A DNA stretch of 5,942 nt from Actinomycetota bacterium (GTDB lineage Bacteria > Actinomycetota > Thermoleophilia > Gaiellales > Gaiellaceae). A program made the position numbers and the translations under genes. The stretch spans positions 458 to 6,399 of the forward strand of contig PLDP01000057.1 of the NCBI GenBank assembly GCA_003136795.1, written 5' to 3'. This document shows, piece after piece, positions 1 to 5,667 of the stretch; within the stretch, counting starts at the first letter, position 1, and each line of letters begins with the position of its first letter. The notes under the pieces were generated by a model. That model had not been told where the DNA came from. It did no database searches and saw only the letters and a program-made list of their open reading frames with translations.

Positions 1-986
1 GCGAGCAGCTCGGCGCCGAGCGCGCCGTCGACCACGCGATGGTCGAAGGTGACACTGACGTTCCCCAGCGGGCGCACGACGACCTCGCCGTCGCGCACGA
101 CAGGCCGCGGCGCGATGCGATGGATCCCGAGGATGCCGACCTCGGGGTAGTTGACGAGCGGCGTCACGAAGAGCCCCGCGAGCTTGCCGGCACTCGTGAC
201 GGTGAAGGTCGAGCCGCGGAGCTCCTCGGCGTCGAGCTTGCCGGCGCGGGCCTTCTCCGCGAGGGCGTCGACGTCTGCGCGCAGCTCGTCGAGACTGCGC
301 TCGTCGCAGCCGCGGACGACGGGCACGACGAGCCCTTGCTCGGTCTGCACGGCGATGCCCAGGTCGTAGCGGTCGAGGTAGACGATCTCGTCCCCCTCGA
401 GCCGCGCGTTCAGCTCCGGGAACTCCTTCAGTGAGAGCGCCGTCGCCTGCAGCACGGCCGGCAGCAGCTGTTTCAGATCGACGTTCGAGAAGTCGCACTC
501 CTCGACGTAGGTGACGGCGGGGATCTCCCGGTGTGCGCGCGTCAGGTGCTCGACGATCTGCCGCCGGACGCCGCGCACCTGCTCGCGGCGTCCCTCCGAC
601 GGGGCCGCCGACCCACGAACGTCGTCCTCGGTGATCTGGCCGCCCGGCCCGGTTGCGGTCACGGTCGCCAGGTCGACGCCAAGCTCTGTCGCGATCCGCC
701 GCACGAGCGGCGTCGCCTGTACCCGTCCGACCGGTCGGGCCGCTTGCACGTCGCCGCCGATCACCACGAGCACCGTCCCGACCGGGACGACGTCGCCCTC
801 CGCGACGAGGATGCTCGTCACCTTCCCGGCGGCCGGCGAGGGGATCTCGACGGTCGTCTTGTCGGTCTGGATCTCGACGAGCGGCTGGTCCTCGGCGATC
901 TCGTCGCCCTCGGCCACGAGCCAGCGGGCGATCTCGCCCTCGGTCAGGCCCTCGCCGAGATCGGGCAGCTTGAACTCGTACGCCAT
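1..986 (-). CDS. Dihydrolipoamide acyltransferase (E2) of a 2-oxoacid dehydrogenase complex, C-terminus cut by window edge
   Basis: E2 forms the core of the complex: it takes the acyl group from E1 on a swinging lipoyl arm and passes it to CoA in the cytoplasm. The frame is open from ATG 986 to the left edge (328 codons). Residues 1-78 are a lipoyl domain with the modified lysine in ETDK-type context (QTDK, K43). Residues 90-124 are a peripheral-subunit binding domain (ATPLVRRIA...GPGGQITEDDV). From about 134 runs the acyltransferase domain, with PELNARL (190-196), TPLVNYPEVGILGIHRI and the catalytic DHRVVDG (H316, D320). Perhaps 10-25 C-terminal residues are missing. The linkers are only about 10 residues each, and the stretch between VTYVEECDF and PELN is about 15 residues shorter than in Bacillus-type E2. 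The start lies 2 nt after the E1-beta stop. Substrate class (pyruvate or branched-chain oxoacid) cannot be fixed from E2. Confidence 0.95.
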   Translation of the reverse strand, partial: MAYEFKLPDLGEGLTEGEIARWLVAEGDEIAEDQPLVEIQTDKTTVEIPSPAAGKVTSILVAEGDVVPVGTVLVVIGGDVQAARPVGRVQATPLVRRIATELGVDLATVTATGPGGQITEDDVRGSAAPSEGRREQVRGVRRQIVEHLTRAHREIPAVTYVEECDFSNVDLKQLLPAVLQATALSLKEFPELNARLEGDEIVYLDRYDLGIAVQTEQGLVVPVVRGCDERSLDELRADVDALAEKARAGKLDAEELRGSTFTVTSAGKLAGLFVTPLVNYPEVGILGIHRIAPRPVVRDGEVVVRPLGNVSVTFDHRVVDGALGAELL

Positions 987-988
987 CG

Positions 989-1960
989 TTACGCGATCAA
1001 CTTTCGCACTGCCGCGGCGACGCGCTCGACCGACGGGACGTAGGAGTCCTCGATCGTCCAGTACGGGTACGGGACGTCGAAGCCCGTCACGCGGAGCACC
1101 GGCCCTTGCAGGTCGAAGATCGCCCGCTCGGCGATGATCGCCGCGATCTCCGCGCCGAAGCCGACGGTGCGCGGCGCCTCGTGCACGATCACGACGCGGC
1201 CGGTCTTCGCAACCGACGCGAGGATCGTCTCCTCGTCGAGCGGGCGCAGCGAGCGAATGTCGACGACCTCGCACGACGCCTCGCCCGCAAGCTCGTCGGC
1301 GGCTCGCTCGCACACGGGCACCATCGCACCGTAGGCGATCAGCGTCACGTCAGCCCCCTCGCGCGCGATGCGCGCCCGGCCCAGCGGCACGATGTGCTCG
1401 CCCTCCGGCACCTCGCCGCGCGCCGTGCGGTAGACGAACTTCGGCTCGAAGATCACCACGGGGTCGGGATCGCGGATCGCCGCGGCGAGCAGGCCCTTCG
1501 CATCGGCGGGCGTCGACGGGATGGCGACCTTGATCCCGGACGCGTGCACGTAGTACGTCTCGGGTGAGTCGTCGTGCAGTTCCGGCGCACGCACGCCGCC
1601 GCCGTACGGCATGCGAATGGTGATCGGGAACTGCATCCGGCCGCCGGTGCGCCAGTGATACCGGCCGACGTGCGTGATCAGCTGGTCGAGGGCCGGGTAC
1701 GAGAACGCGTCGTACTGCATCTCGACAACCGGACGCCAGCCCGCCATGCACAGGCCGACGGCCGCGCCCAGCATCCCAGCTTCGGCAAGTGGCATGTCGA
1801 TGCAGCGGTCGGGGCCGAACCGGTCGCGCAGCCCCGCCGTCGCACGGAAGACGCCACCGGCACGGCCGACGTCCTCGCCCAGTACGAGCACGTTGTCGTC
1901 GCGGGCAAGCTCCGTGTGGAGCGCATCGTTGACCGCTTCGACGAGTGTCAGCTCAGCCAT
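989..1960 (-). CDS. 2-oxoacid dehydrogenase E1 component, beta subunit
   Basis: This is the beta half of the thiamine-diphosphate-dependent decarboxylase (E1), which pairs with E1-alpha and acylates the lipoyl group of E2. The 323-residue length is normal. It shows LGEDVG (27-32), GGVFRAT (35-41), and PLAEAG with the conserved glutamate E60 that contacts the ThDP pyrimidine ring. It also has GGGVRAPELHDDSPE with the active-site histidine H129, then IPSTPADAKGLL and EPKFVYR (172-178). The transketolase C-terminal domain follows from about 195, including GRVVIVHEAPRTVGFG. The EPK-x-x-YR and DVPYP patterns lean towards branched-chain E1-beta, but pyruvate E1-beta is close enough that I leave the substrate open. 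ATG 1960 is chosen because MAELTLVEAVNDAL is the usual N-terminus. It overlaps the 3' end of the E1-alpha gene by 8 nt, suggesting coupled translation. An ATG at 1987 would add nine arginine-rich residues. Confidence 0.95.
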   Translation of the reverse strand: MAELTLVEAVNDALHTELARDDNVLVLGEDVGRAGGVFRATAGLRDRFGPDRCIDMPLAEAGMLGAAVGLCMAGWRPVVEMQYDAFSYPALDQLITHVGRYHWRTGGRMQFPITIRMPYGGGVRAPELHDDSPETYYVHASGIKVAIPSTPADAKGLLAAAIRDPDPVVIFEPKFVYRTARGEVPEGEHIVPLGRARIAREGADVTLIAYGAMVPVCERAADELAGEASCEVVDIRSLRPLDEETILASVAKTGRVVIVHEAPRTVGFGAEIAAIIAERAIFDLQGPVLRVTGFDVPYPYWTIEDSYVPSVERVAAAVRKLIA

Positions 1961-2906
1961 TGCGCATGTTCGGCGGCGGGTCGACATAGGCGTGCGTGAA
2001 CAGCAGCTCGGGATCGGGCGGCGCCTCGGCCTCGACCGCAGCGATCGCGGCGCGCATCAGGTCCTCTGCGTCCTTGCGCACCGACGCCACGAGCTCGTCG
2101 GTGAGCAGGCCTGCGTCGCGCAGGAAGCTCTCGTAGCGGCCGACGCACTCGTGCGCGCGCTCCTCGTCGACGCGCGCAAGGTCGATGTACGCGCTCGGGT
2201 CGTCAGCGGTCGCGTGCGGCGCGGCGCGGTAGTGCACGGCTTCGATCAGCGTGGGGCCGCCGCCCGCGCGCGCACGCTCGACCGCCTCGCGCGCCGCCTC
2301 GTAGACGGCGAGCACGTCGAGCCCGTCGACGCGCACGCCGGGGATGCCGTAGCCGGCGGCCTTGTCGGCAAGCGTCTCTGCGCGCGTCTGCGCCTCGATC
2401 GGTGTCGAGATCGCCCACTGATTGTTGTTGCAGACGAACACCGCCGGCGCGTTCATCACGGCCGCGAGGTTCACGCCTTCGTGAAACGCGCCTTCGCTCG
2501 TCGCGCCATCGCCGAAGAACGCCATCGCGACGCCGCTCTCGCCGCGCAGTTTCTTCCCCCACGCGAGGCCCGCGGCATGCGGCACGTGCGTCGCGATCGG
2601 GACGCAGATCGACGCGACGTTCCACTCGGCAGGGTTCCACCAGCCCGACGGATGCCCGCGCCACCAGTGCAGGATCGTCTCGGCCGGCATGCCGCGCACG
2701 AGCCCGATCGCTGACTCGCGATACGACGGGAAGATCCAGTCGTCGTCGTCGAGCGCGAATGTCGCACCGGCCTGGATCGCCTCGTGGTTCCAGAAGATCG
2801 CGTACGTGCCGATCCGGCCCTGCCGGTGGTAGACGACAGACCGCTCGTCGTAGGTGCGCAGCAGCACCATGCGGCGATACAGCTCGAGGAGCTCGCTCTC
2901 CGACAA
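1953..2906 (-). CDS. 2-oxoacid dehydrogenase E1 component, alpha subunit (TTG start)
   Basis: This is the alpha half of E1, which binds the ThDP diphosphate through Mg2+ and catalyses oxidative decarboxylation of a 2-oxoacid. With a TTG start at 2906 the protein is 317 residues (MSESELLELYRRMVLLRTYDER). The ThDP motif is clear: GDGATSEGAFHEG from 132 and NNNQWAIS at 160-167. FPSYRESAIGLVRGM (59-73) and the loop YRAAPHATADDPSAY (226-240) match the pyruvate/branched-chain E1-alpha family. The PHATADDP form is closer to Gram-positive pyruvate types than to the HHSTSDD branched-chain form. I chose TTG because the frame has no ATG or GTG between the hydrolase stop and the first conserved block. 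The next upstream ATG (2987) would overlap the hydrolase by 68 nt and add a low-complexity tail; ATG 2870 would cut the first conserved helix. No strong Shine-Dalgarno precedes the TTG, so coupling to the gene 13 nt upstream is likely. Confidence 0.93.
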   Translation of the reverse strand: MSESELLELYRRMVLLRTYDERSVVYHRQGRIGTYAIFWNHEAIQAGATFALDDDDWIFPSYRESAIGLVRGMPAETILHWWRGHPSGWWNPAEWNVASICVPIATHVPHAAGLAWGKKLRGESGVAMAFFGDGATSEGAFHEGVNLAAVMNAPAVFVCNNNQWAISTPIEAQTRAETLADKAAGYGIPGVRVDGLDVLAVYEAAREAVERARAGGGPTLIEAVHYRAAPHATADDPSAYIDLARVDEERAHECVGRYESFLRDAGLLTDELVASVRKDAEDLMRAAIAAVEAEAPPDPELLFTHAYVDPPPNMRNG

Positions 2907-2919
2907 GGCGTCGCGGAAG

Positions 2920-3669
2920 CTACCTGAGCCCGAGCTCGGTGGCCTGCCATGCCAACTGATCGCGCCTGATGGCGGCGTTGACGACATGCCCAGCGTTGTA
3001 CCAGCGCACGCGCGGATGCTCGGGTGCAGCACGTTCGAGCGCGAGGAGCTGCGCGTGCGGGACGACCACGTCATGCGTTCCGGCCTGGAAGAACAGGGCG
3101 GCGTGAGTGCGCCGGATCCAGTAGAGAGCCACGGCCGTGCCGCGGCCGCCGATGATCCCCGCCGCCTTCGGCCGTGGGTCGTCGCCGACGAGAATGGCCA
3201 CTGTCTGCGCGCCAAGCGAGAAGCCGACAACGCCGATTTGCTTCGGGTCGACGTCGCTCCGCGCATCGAGCACATCGAGCGCGCGTCGTGCGTTGACGAT
3301 CAGCGGGCGGTACGTGACGGCGTTGTTCGGCTGCGAGATGGTCATCGTCACTGCCCCGCGTTTCGCCAGCAGTGCCGCCTCGAAGATCAAGTCGCGCCGG
3401 TCGCCGCCGGAGCCGTGCAGGAAGAGCACCGCCGGATGACGGCCCGGCGTGCGCGGGACGACGACGTAGGCCGCGACGCGCGAACCGTCGACACCGGCGA
3501 ACGAGATGCTGCGGATCGTCGCCCACGGGCTGGCCGCGTAGACGCCATCGTCTGTCACTGCAAGCGGCGCCGACCTGTTGTAGGCGAACGGATCGCGAGC
3601 GGCCGCGCGGTGCGCGCCGCCACACGAGGCGAGCACGAGCGCTGCGCTACACCAGCACAGAAACCGCAT
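2920..3669 (-). CDS. Secreted lipoprotein alpha/beta hydrolase (dienelactone hydrolase/esterase-like)
   Basis: This is a 249-residue serine hydrolase probably anchored to the outer face of the membrane. The N-terminus is a short lipoprotein signal peptide with lipobox L-A-S-C (lipidated Cys16), followed by GG and a polar stretch. The mature part is an alpha/beta hydrolase: HPAVLFLHGSGGDRRD carries the oxyanion-hole motif HGSGG (85-89), GFSLG (149-153) the nucleophile S151, GTHDVVVP the acid D200, and NAGHVVN the histidine H228. The full triad is in canonical order, so the enzyme should be active. The substrate is unknown; an ester, lactone or peptide is possible, and the fold is closest in style to dienelactone-hydrolase or acetyl-xylan-esterase-like proteins. 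The start overlaps the lipid kinase gene by 23 nt and has its own GAGG ribosome binding site. Its stop lies 13 nt before E1-alpha. Its presence in an operon with a 2-oxoacid dehydrogenase is unexplained. Confidence 0.88.
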   Translation of the reverse strand: MRFLCWCSAALVLASCGGAHRAAARDPFAYNRSAPLAVTDDGVYAASPWATIRSISFAGVDGSRVAAYVVVPRTPGRHPAVLFLHGSGGDRRDLIFEAALLAKRGAVTMTISQPNNAVTYRPLIVNARRALDVLDARSDVDPKQIGVVGFSLGAQTVAILVGDDPRPKAAGIIGGRGTAVALYWIRRTHAALFFQAGTHDVVVPHAQLLALERAAPEHPRVRWYNAGHVVNAAIRRDQLAWQATELGLR

Positions 3670-4540
3670 CGCGTCTCGCCTCGAAGACGACGTGGTCGAA
3701 GTCGCCGAGATCCTCGCCGTCGGCCTGCAGCGGCAGCGGCCGGTCGCAACGCACCTCGATCCGGTCGAGGTCGTGCCCCGTCAGCACCCATGGGGCGTAG
3801 CCATTCCCGCGCACGATCCACGAAATGATGCGCGGCACATCGCGCGCCCGCACCCGGGACGGCGCAACGAAATCGATGCCGTCCTCGAACCGCGCATGCG
3901 GCGCGATCCGCAGCGGCACCCGGCCGACGTACGTGTAGGGATCGCAATTCGCAACGAGGACGAAGGCCGCGCGACCCACGCCTTCGATCTCGAGTTGCGG
4001 GTCCCAGCGGCCACGGCGCTCGAAGATCATCTTCGCGACCCCGCGCAGGAACACGGCGTCACCGGGGCGTGCACCCTCGGGAGCACGTCCTCGAGCGTTG
4101 AGTCGGCGGACCGCGTCTGCATCGAAACCAAGGCCGGCCGAGAAACAGAACCTCCGCCCGTTCACCGCTCCGAGCGAGATCCGGTGCAGCCGCGACTCGG
4201 CGATCGCGCCGCCGAGAGCCCGCGCGGCCTCGACGGGGTCGCGCGGCAGGCCGAGCGCGCGCGGCAAGACGCTCGTGCCGCCGCCCGGCAGGAACCCGAA
4301 CGGGACCTCGCCGTGCGCACCGTTCAGCGCCTCGTTGTAGGTGCCGTCGCCCGAGAAGACGAGGATCGCGTCGACATCCGACGCGGCACCCTCAGCGGCG
4401 AGCTCGACGGCGTGGCCCGGATGCTGCGTGAACTCGGTTCGAAGCTCGATCCGCTCACGCAACGCGCTCTCGACCTCGGTGATCCGCGGGCCGGTCACAT
4501 GCGTCGAGTAGGGATTGACGATCAGGAGCGCACGCTTCAC
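3647..4540 (-). CDS. Diacylglycerol kinase/YegS-family lipid kinase
   Basis: This is an ATP-dependent lipid kinase of the DagK/YegS/BmrU group, expected to phosphorylate diacylglycerol or another lipid alcohol at the inner membrane face. From GTG 4540 it is 297 residues. It begins KRALLIVNPYST, the usual first strand with the NP motif (N9-P10). Next comes FSGDGTYNEALNG, with SGDGT at 63-67 in place of the more common GGDGT, and then LPGGGTSVLPRALGLP (84-99). The N-terminal catalytic domain reaches about 130. The C-terminal beta-rich domain holds AGLGFDADAV and the conserved LQADGED near 271-277. I chose GTG 4540, which starts directly at the family N-terminus and leaves 10 nt to the divergent gene. 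ATG 4552 is an equally open alternative (301 residues, MLASVKRALL) and would overlap the divergent start codon. It is the first gene of a five-gene minus-strand unit. The exact lipid substrate is not predictable. Confidence 0.92.
   Translation of the reverse strand: MKRALLIVNPYSTHVTGPRITEVESALRERIELRTEFTQHPGHAVELAAEGAASDVDAILVFSGDGTYNEALNGAHGEVPFGFLPGGGTSVLPRALGLPRDPVEAARALGGAIAESRLHRISLGAVNGRRFCFSAGLGFDADAVRRLNARGRAPEGARPGDAVFLRGVAKMIFERRGRWDPQLEIEGVGRAAFVLVANCDPYTYVGRVPLRIAPHARFEDGIDFVAPSRVRARDVPRIISWIVRGNGYAPWVLTGHDLDRIEVRCDRPLPLQADGEDLGDFDHVVFEARRDAVSVLV
3679..3682 (-). promoter_or_regulatory. Ribosome binding site of the lipoprotein hydrolase
   Basis: On the minus strand GAGG is followed by 9 nt and then ATG 3669. 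The site lies inside the end of the lipid kinase gene. It supports the hydrolase start at 3669 despite the 23-nt overlap, as does the intact lipoprotein signal that begins there. Confidence 0.6.
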
Positions 4541-4543
4541 GCT
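4515..4543 (+). promoter_or_regulatory. Weak candidate promoter for the 2H phosphoesterase gene
   Basis: TTGACG (4515-4520) matches five of six bases of the -35 consensus. A 17-nt spacer leads to CACGCT (4538-4543), a poor -10. The geometry would start transcription at about 4550-4551, exactly at the ATG, giving a leaderless mRNA. The sequence lies within the start of the divergent lipid kinase gene, so chance is a real possibility. Confidence 0.2.
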
Positions 4544-4550
4544 GGCGAGC

Positions 4551-5039
4551 ATGACACGCCGCACCGCCCTGATCGTTCCCGTGCCCGAGGCCGAGGCGGC
4601 CGTCGGAGCGATCCGGCTCGCCCACGACTGGTCGGCGGCACGCGGTGTGCCGGCCCATATCACGATCCTTTTTCCGTTCCTGCCACCGGAGGAGCTCGAC
4701 GAAGCCGCGCTGCACGACGTCTTCGCGCGCTTCGCAGCGTTCGACTTCGCCCTCGACCGCGTCGAGCAGTTCGAGGACGGCCTCGTCTGGTTGCACCCCG
4801 ATCCGTCCTGGCGGTTCGCCGACCTGACGGCCGCGGTCTGGCAGCGCTGGCCCGACCACCCGCCCTACGAGGGCAGCGTGGACGAGGTGATCCCGCACCT
4901 CACGGTCGGCGAGACGCCGGTCGACCTCGACCTCGCGCTGCCGATCGCCGCTCGCGCGCACGAGGTCGTCCTGATCGAGGAGGAGGAGGCGGGTGGCAAC
5001 TGGGCCACACGGCTCCGGCTTCCGCTGGGCGACTCCTAG
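4551..5039 (+). CDS. 2'-5' RNA ligase family protein (2H phosphoesterase)
   Basis: This 162-residue protein belongs to the two-histidine (2H) phosphoesterase superfamily, whose members act on 2',3'-cyclic phosphates or 2'-5' linkages in RNA or nucleotides. Both signature motifs are present with normal spacing: H36-I-T-I in GVPAHITILFPF and H116-L-T-V in VIPHLTVGE. The body between them (FARFAAFDFALDRVEQFEDGLVWLHPDPSWRF) matches the YjcG/LigT-like subgroup common in actinobacteria. ATG 4551 is used because MTRRTALIVPVPEAE is the expected first strand; a TTG at 4515 would add 12 residues lying wholly inside the divergent lipid kinase gene. There is no convincing Shine-Dalgarno: an AGGAG sequence lies more than 20 nt upstream. 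Leaderless translation is therefore possible. The gene is a single-gene plus-strand island between two minus-strand genes. Its cellular substrate is unknown. Confidence 0.9.
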   Translation: MTRRTALIVPVPEAEAAVGAIRLAHDWSAARGVPAHITILFPFLPPEELDEAALHDVFARFAAFDFALDRVEQFEDGLVWLHPDPSWRFADLTAAVWQRWPDHPPYEGSVDEVIPHLTVGETPVDLDLALPIAARAHEVVLIEEEEAGGNWATRLRLPLGDS

Positions 5040-5051
5040 CTACGGAGTCGC
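5029..5051. terminator. Hairpin spanning the back-to-back stop codons, possible bidirectional terminator
   Basis: GCGACTCC (5029-5036) and GGAGTCGC (5044-5051) form a perfect 8-bp stem around a 7-nt loop, TAGCTAC. The loop contains the TAG stop of the 2H gene (5037-5039) and the TAG of tetR on the opposite strand (5042-5040). It is the only candidate to end transcription of the two convergent genes. There is no T-tract on either side, so it would be a U-less terminator of the sort reported in actinobacteria, or simply a transcript-end stabiliser. Confidence 0.5.
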
Positions 5052-5612
5052 GTAGCCGCGCATGCCGTCCAGGAGGGCGGCATAGAGCCGGTCGGCGAGC
5101 TGCTCGGTGTCCGAACCCGGCCGGAGCCACGTGTAGGCCCAGTTCGCCGCCGAGAGGAAGAGCAGCGCTGCCGTCGAGACGTCGAGGTCGGTGCGGAGCT
5201 CGCTTCCCTCGACGCCTTCACGGAAGAGCTCCCGGATGCGCTCCTCGTAGCGGCGCCGCTCGGCCACGAAGCGCTCGCGCCGTTCCCCTTCGAGGTAGCG
5301 CCACTCGCGGACGAAGACGGTCGCGATGTCGAGCTGGCCGGAGACGGCGGCGAGGTGCGCGTGCAGCGCGCGCCGGATCCGCTCGGTCGCCGGCGCGTCG
5401 GCCGGCACGCCATCGAGGCCGGCGTGGAACGCCTCGGCGCCTTCCCAGGCGATCTCCCAGAGGAGGTCTTCCTTCGAGGCGATGTGGTGGTAGAGCGAGG
5501 GCTTCTGCATGCCGAGCTCGGTCGCCAGGTCGGCCAGGGATGTGCCCTGATAGCCGCGCTCCGCGAAGAGCCGGGCGGCGATGCGGGTGAGCTCCTCACG
5601 CCTTGCGGACAT
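5040..5612 (-). CDS. TetR-family transcriptional repressor, probably PaaR-like
   Basis: This 190-residue protein has a classic TetR DNA-binding domain: RIAARLFAERGYQGTSLADLATELG (10-34), then the recognition helix region MQKPSLYHHIASKEDLL (35-51). The C-terminal half is all helical, with REWRYLEGERRERFVAERRRYEERI and a hydrophobic AALLFLSAANWAYTWLRPG segment. This resembles the ligand domains of acyl-CoA-sensing regulators such as KstR2 and PaaR. It is divergent from paaA across 55 bp containing a strong palindrome, so the likely job is repression of the phenylacetate genes and of itself, relieved by phenylacetyl-CoA. The ligand is inferred from known PaaR proteins, not visible here. ATG 5612 is the only reasonable start and has no Shine-Dalgarno upstream (ACACCGCATAG precedes it). 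The stop codon directly abuts the stop of the convergent 2H gene. Other acyl-CoA ligands remain possible. Confidence 0.93.
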   Translation of the reverse strand: MSARREELTRIAARLFAERGYQGTSLADLATELGMQKPSLYHHIASKEDLLWEIAWEGAEAFHAGLDGVPADAPATERIRRALHAHLAAVSGQLDIATVFVREWRYLEGERRERFVAERRRYEERIRELFREGVEGSELRTDLDVSTAALLFLSAANWAYTWLRPGSDTEQLADRLYAALLDGMRGYATP

Positions 5613-5638
5613 CTATGCGGTGTACCTTAAGGCGTCCA

Positions 5639-5656
5639 CCCTAACGATCGGTAGGG
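5639..5656. promoter_or_regulatory. Palindromic operator, probable PaaR/TetR binding site
   Basis: CCCTAACGATCGGTAGGG is an 18-bp palindrome with a single mismatched pair, centred between 5647 and 5648. Symmetry continues outward with CC at 5636-5637 and GG at 5658-5659, after another mismatch. The inner CTAACGATCGGTAG (5641-5654) fits the Thermus PaaR consensus that I recall, CNAACGNNCGTTNG, except for one base. It lies between the divergent tetR and paaA genes and covers the start of the paaA Shine-Dalgarno, the expected position for repression of both. Confidence 0.8.
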
Positions 5657-5659
5657 AGG
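5653..5659 (+). promoter_or_regulatory. Strong ribosome binding site of paaA
   Basis: AGGGAGG lies 8 nt before the GTG start at 5668, which fixes that start. It is the strongest Shine-Dalgarno seen in the window. It lies within the right arm of the palindrome and its flank, so in RNA it can pair with the left arm (5636-5643). Confidence 0.85.
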
Positions 5660-5667
5660 CTCAGCGC

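Larger units (their letters stand above)
5613..5667. promoter_or_regulatory. Divergent tetR-paaA promoter region (tentative -10 boxes)
   Basis: All control of the two divergent genes should lie in these 55 bp or just inside tetR. TANNNT-type -10 candidates are TACCTT at 5623-5628 for paaA (start point near 5635, just before the operator) and, on the minus strand, TAGGGT at 5643-5638 or TAAGGT at 5629-5624 for tetR. A perfect CCTTAAGG palindrome is at 5625-5632. No good -35 box is visible for any of them, so the exact promoter calls are weak, although the presence of promoters here is very likely. Confidence 0.4.

Noticed and set aside
1961..1987. Alternative E1-beta start at ATG 1987
   Set aside because: It would add only MSTRRRTCA, unlike the family N-terminus, and has no ribosome binding site.
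2907..3275. N-terminal extension of E1-alpha up to 3275
   Set aside because: The frame is open only because of high GC. It lies out of frame on the hydrolase gene, the residues are Arg/Ser-rich, and E1-alpha homology begins just after 2906.
1674..3828. Long plus-strand open frames (1674-2714 and 2854-3828) opposite E1-beta, E1-alpha and the hydrolase
   Set aside because: Their translations are Arg/Asp/His/Ala-rich with no motifs, while the minus strand encodes conserved families with all catalytic residues.
4515..4550. TTG 4515 as start of the 2H gene
   Set aside because: The added residues do not resemble the family, and the codons are antisense to the conserved start of the lipid kinase.
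3692..5590. A very long plus-strand open frame (632 codons) across the lipid kinase, 2H and tetR genes
   Set aside because: It is antisense to or out of frame with three clearly recognisable genes and is Arg/Pro/Ala-rich without any domain; long spurious frames are expected in GC-rich DNA.
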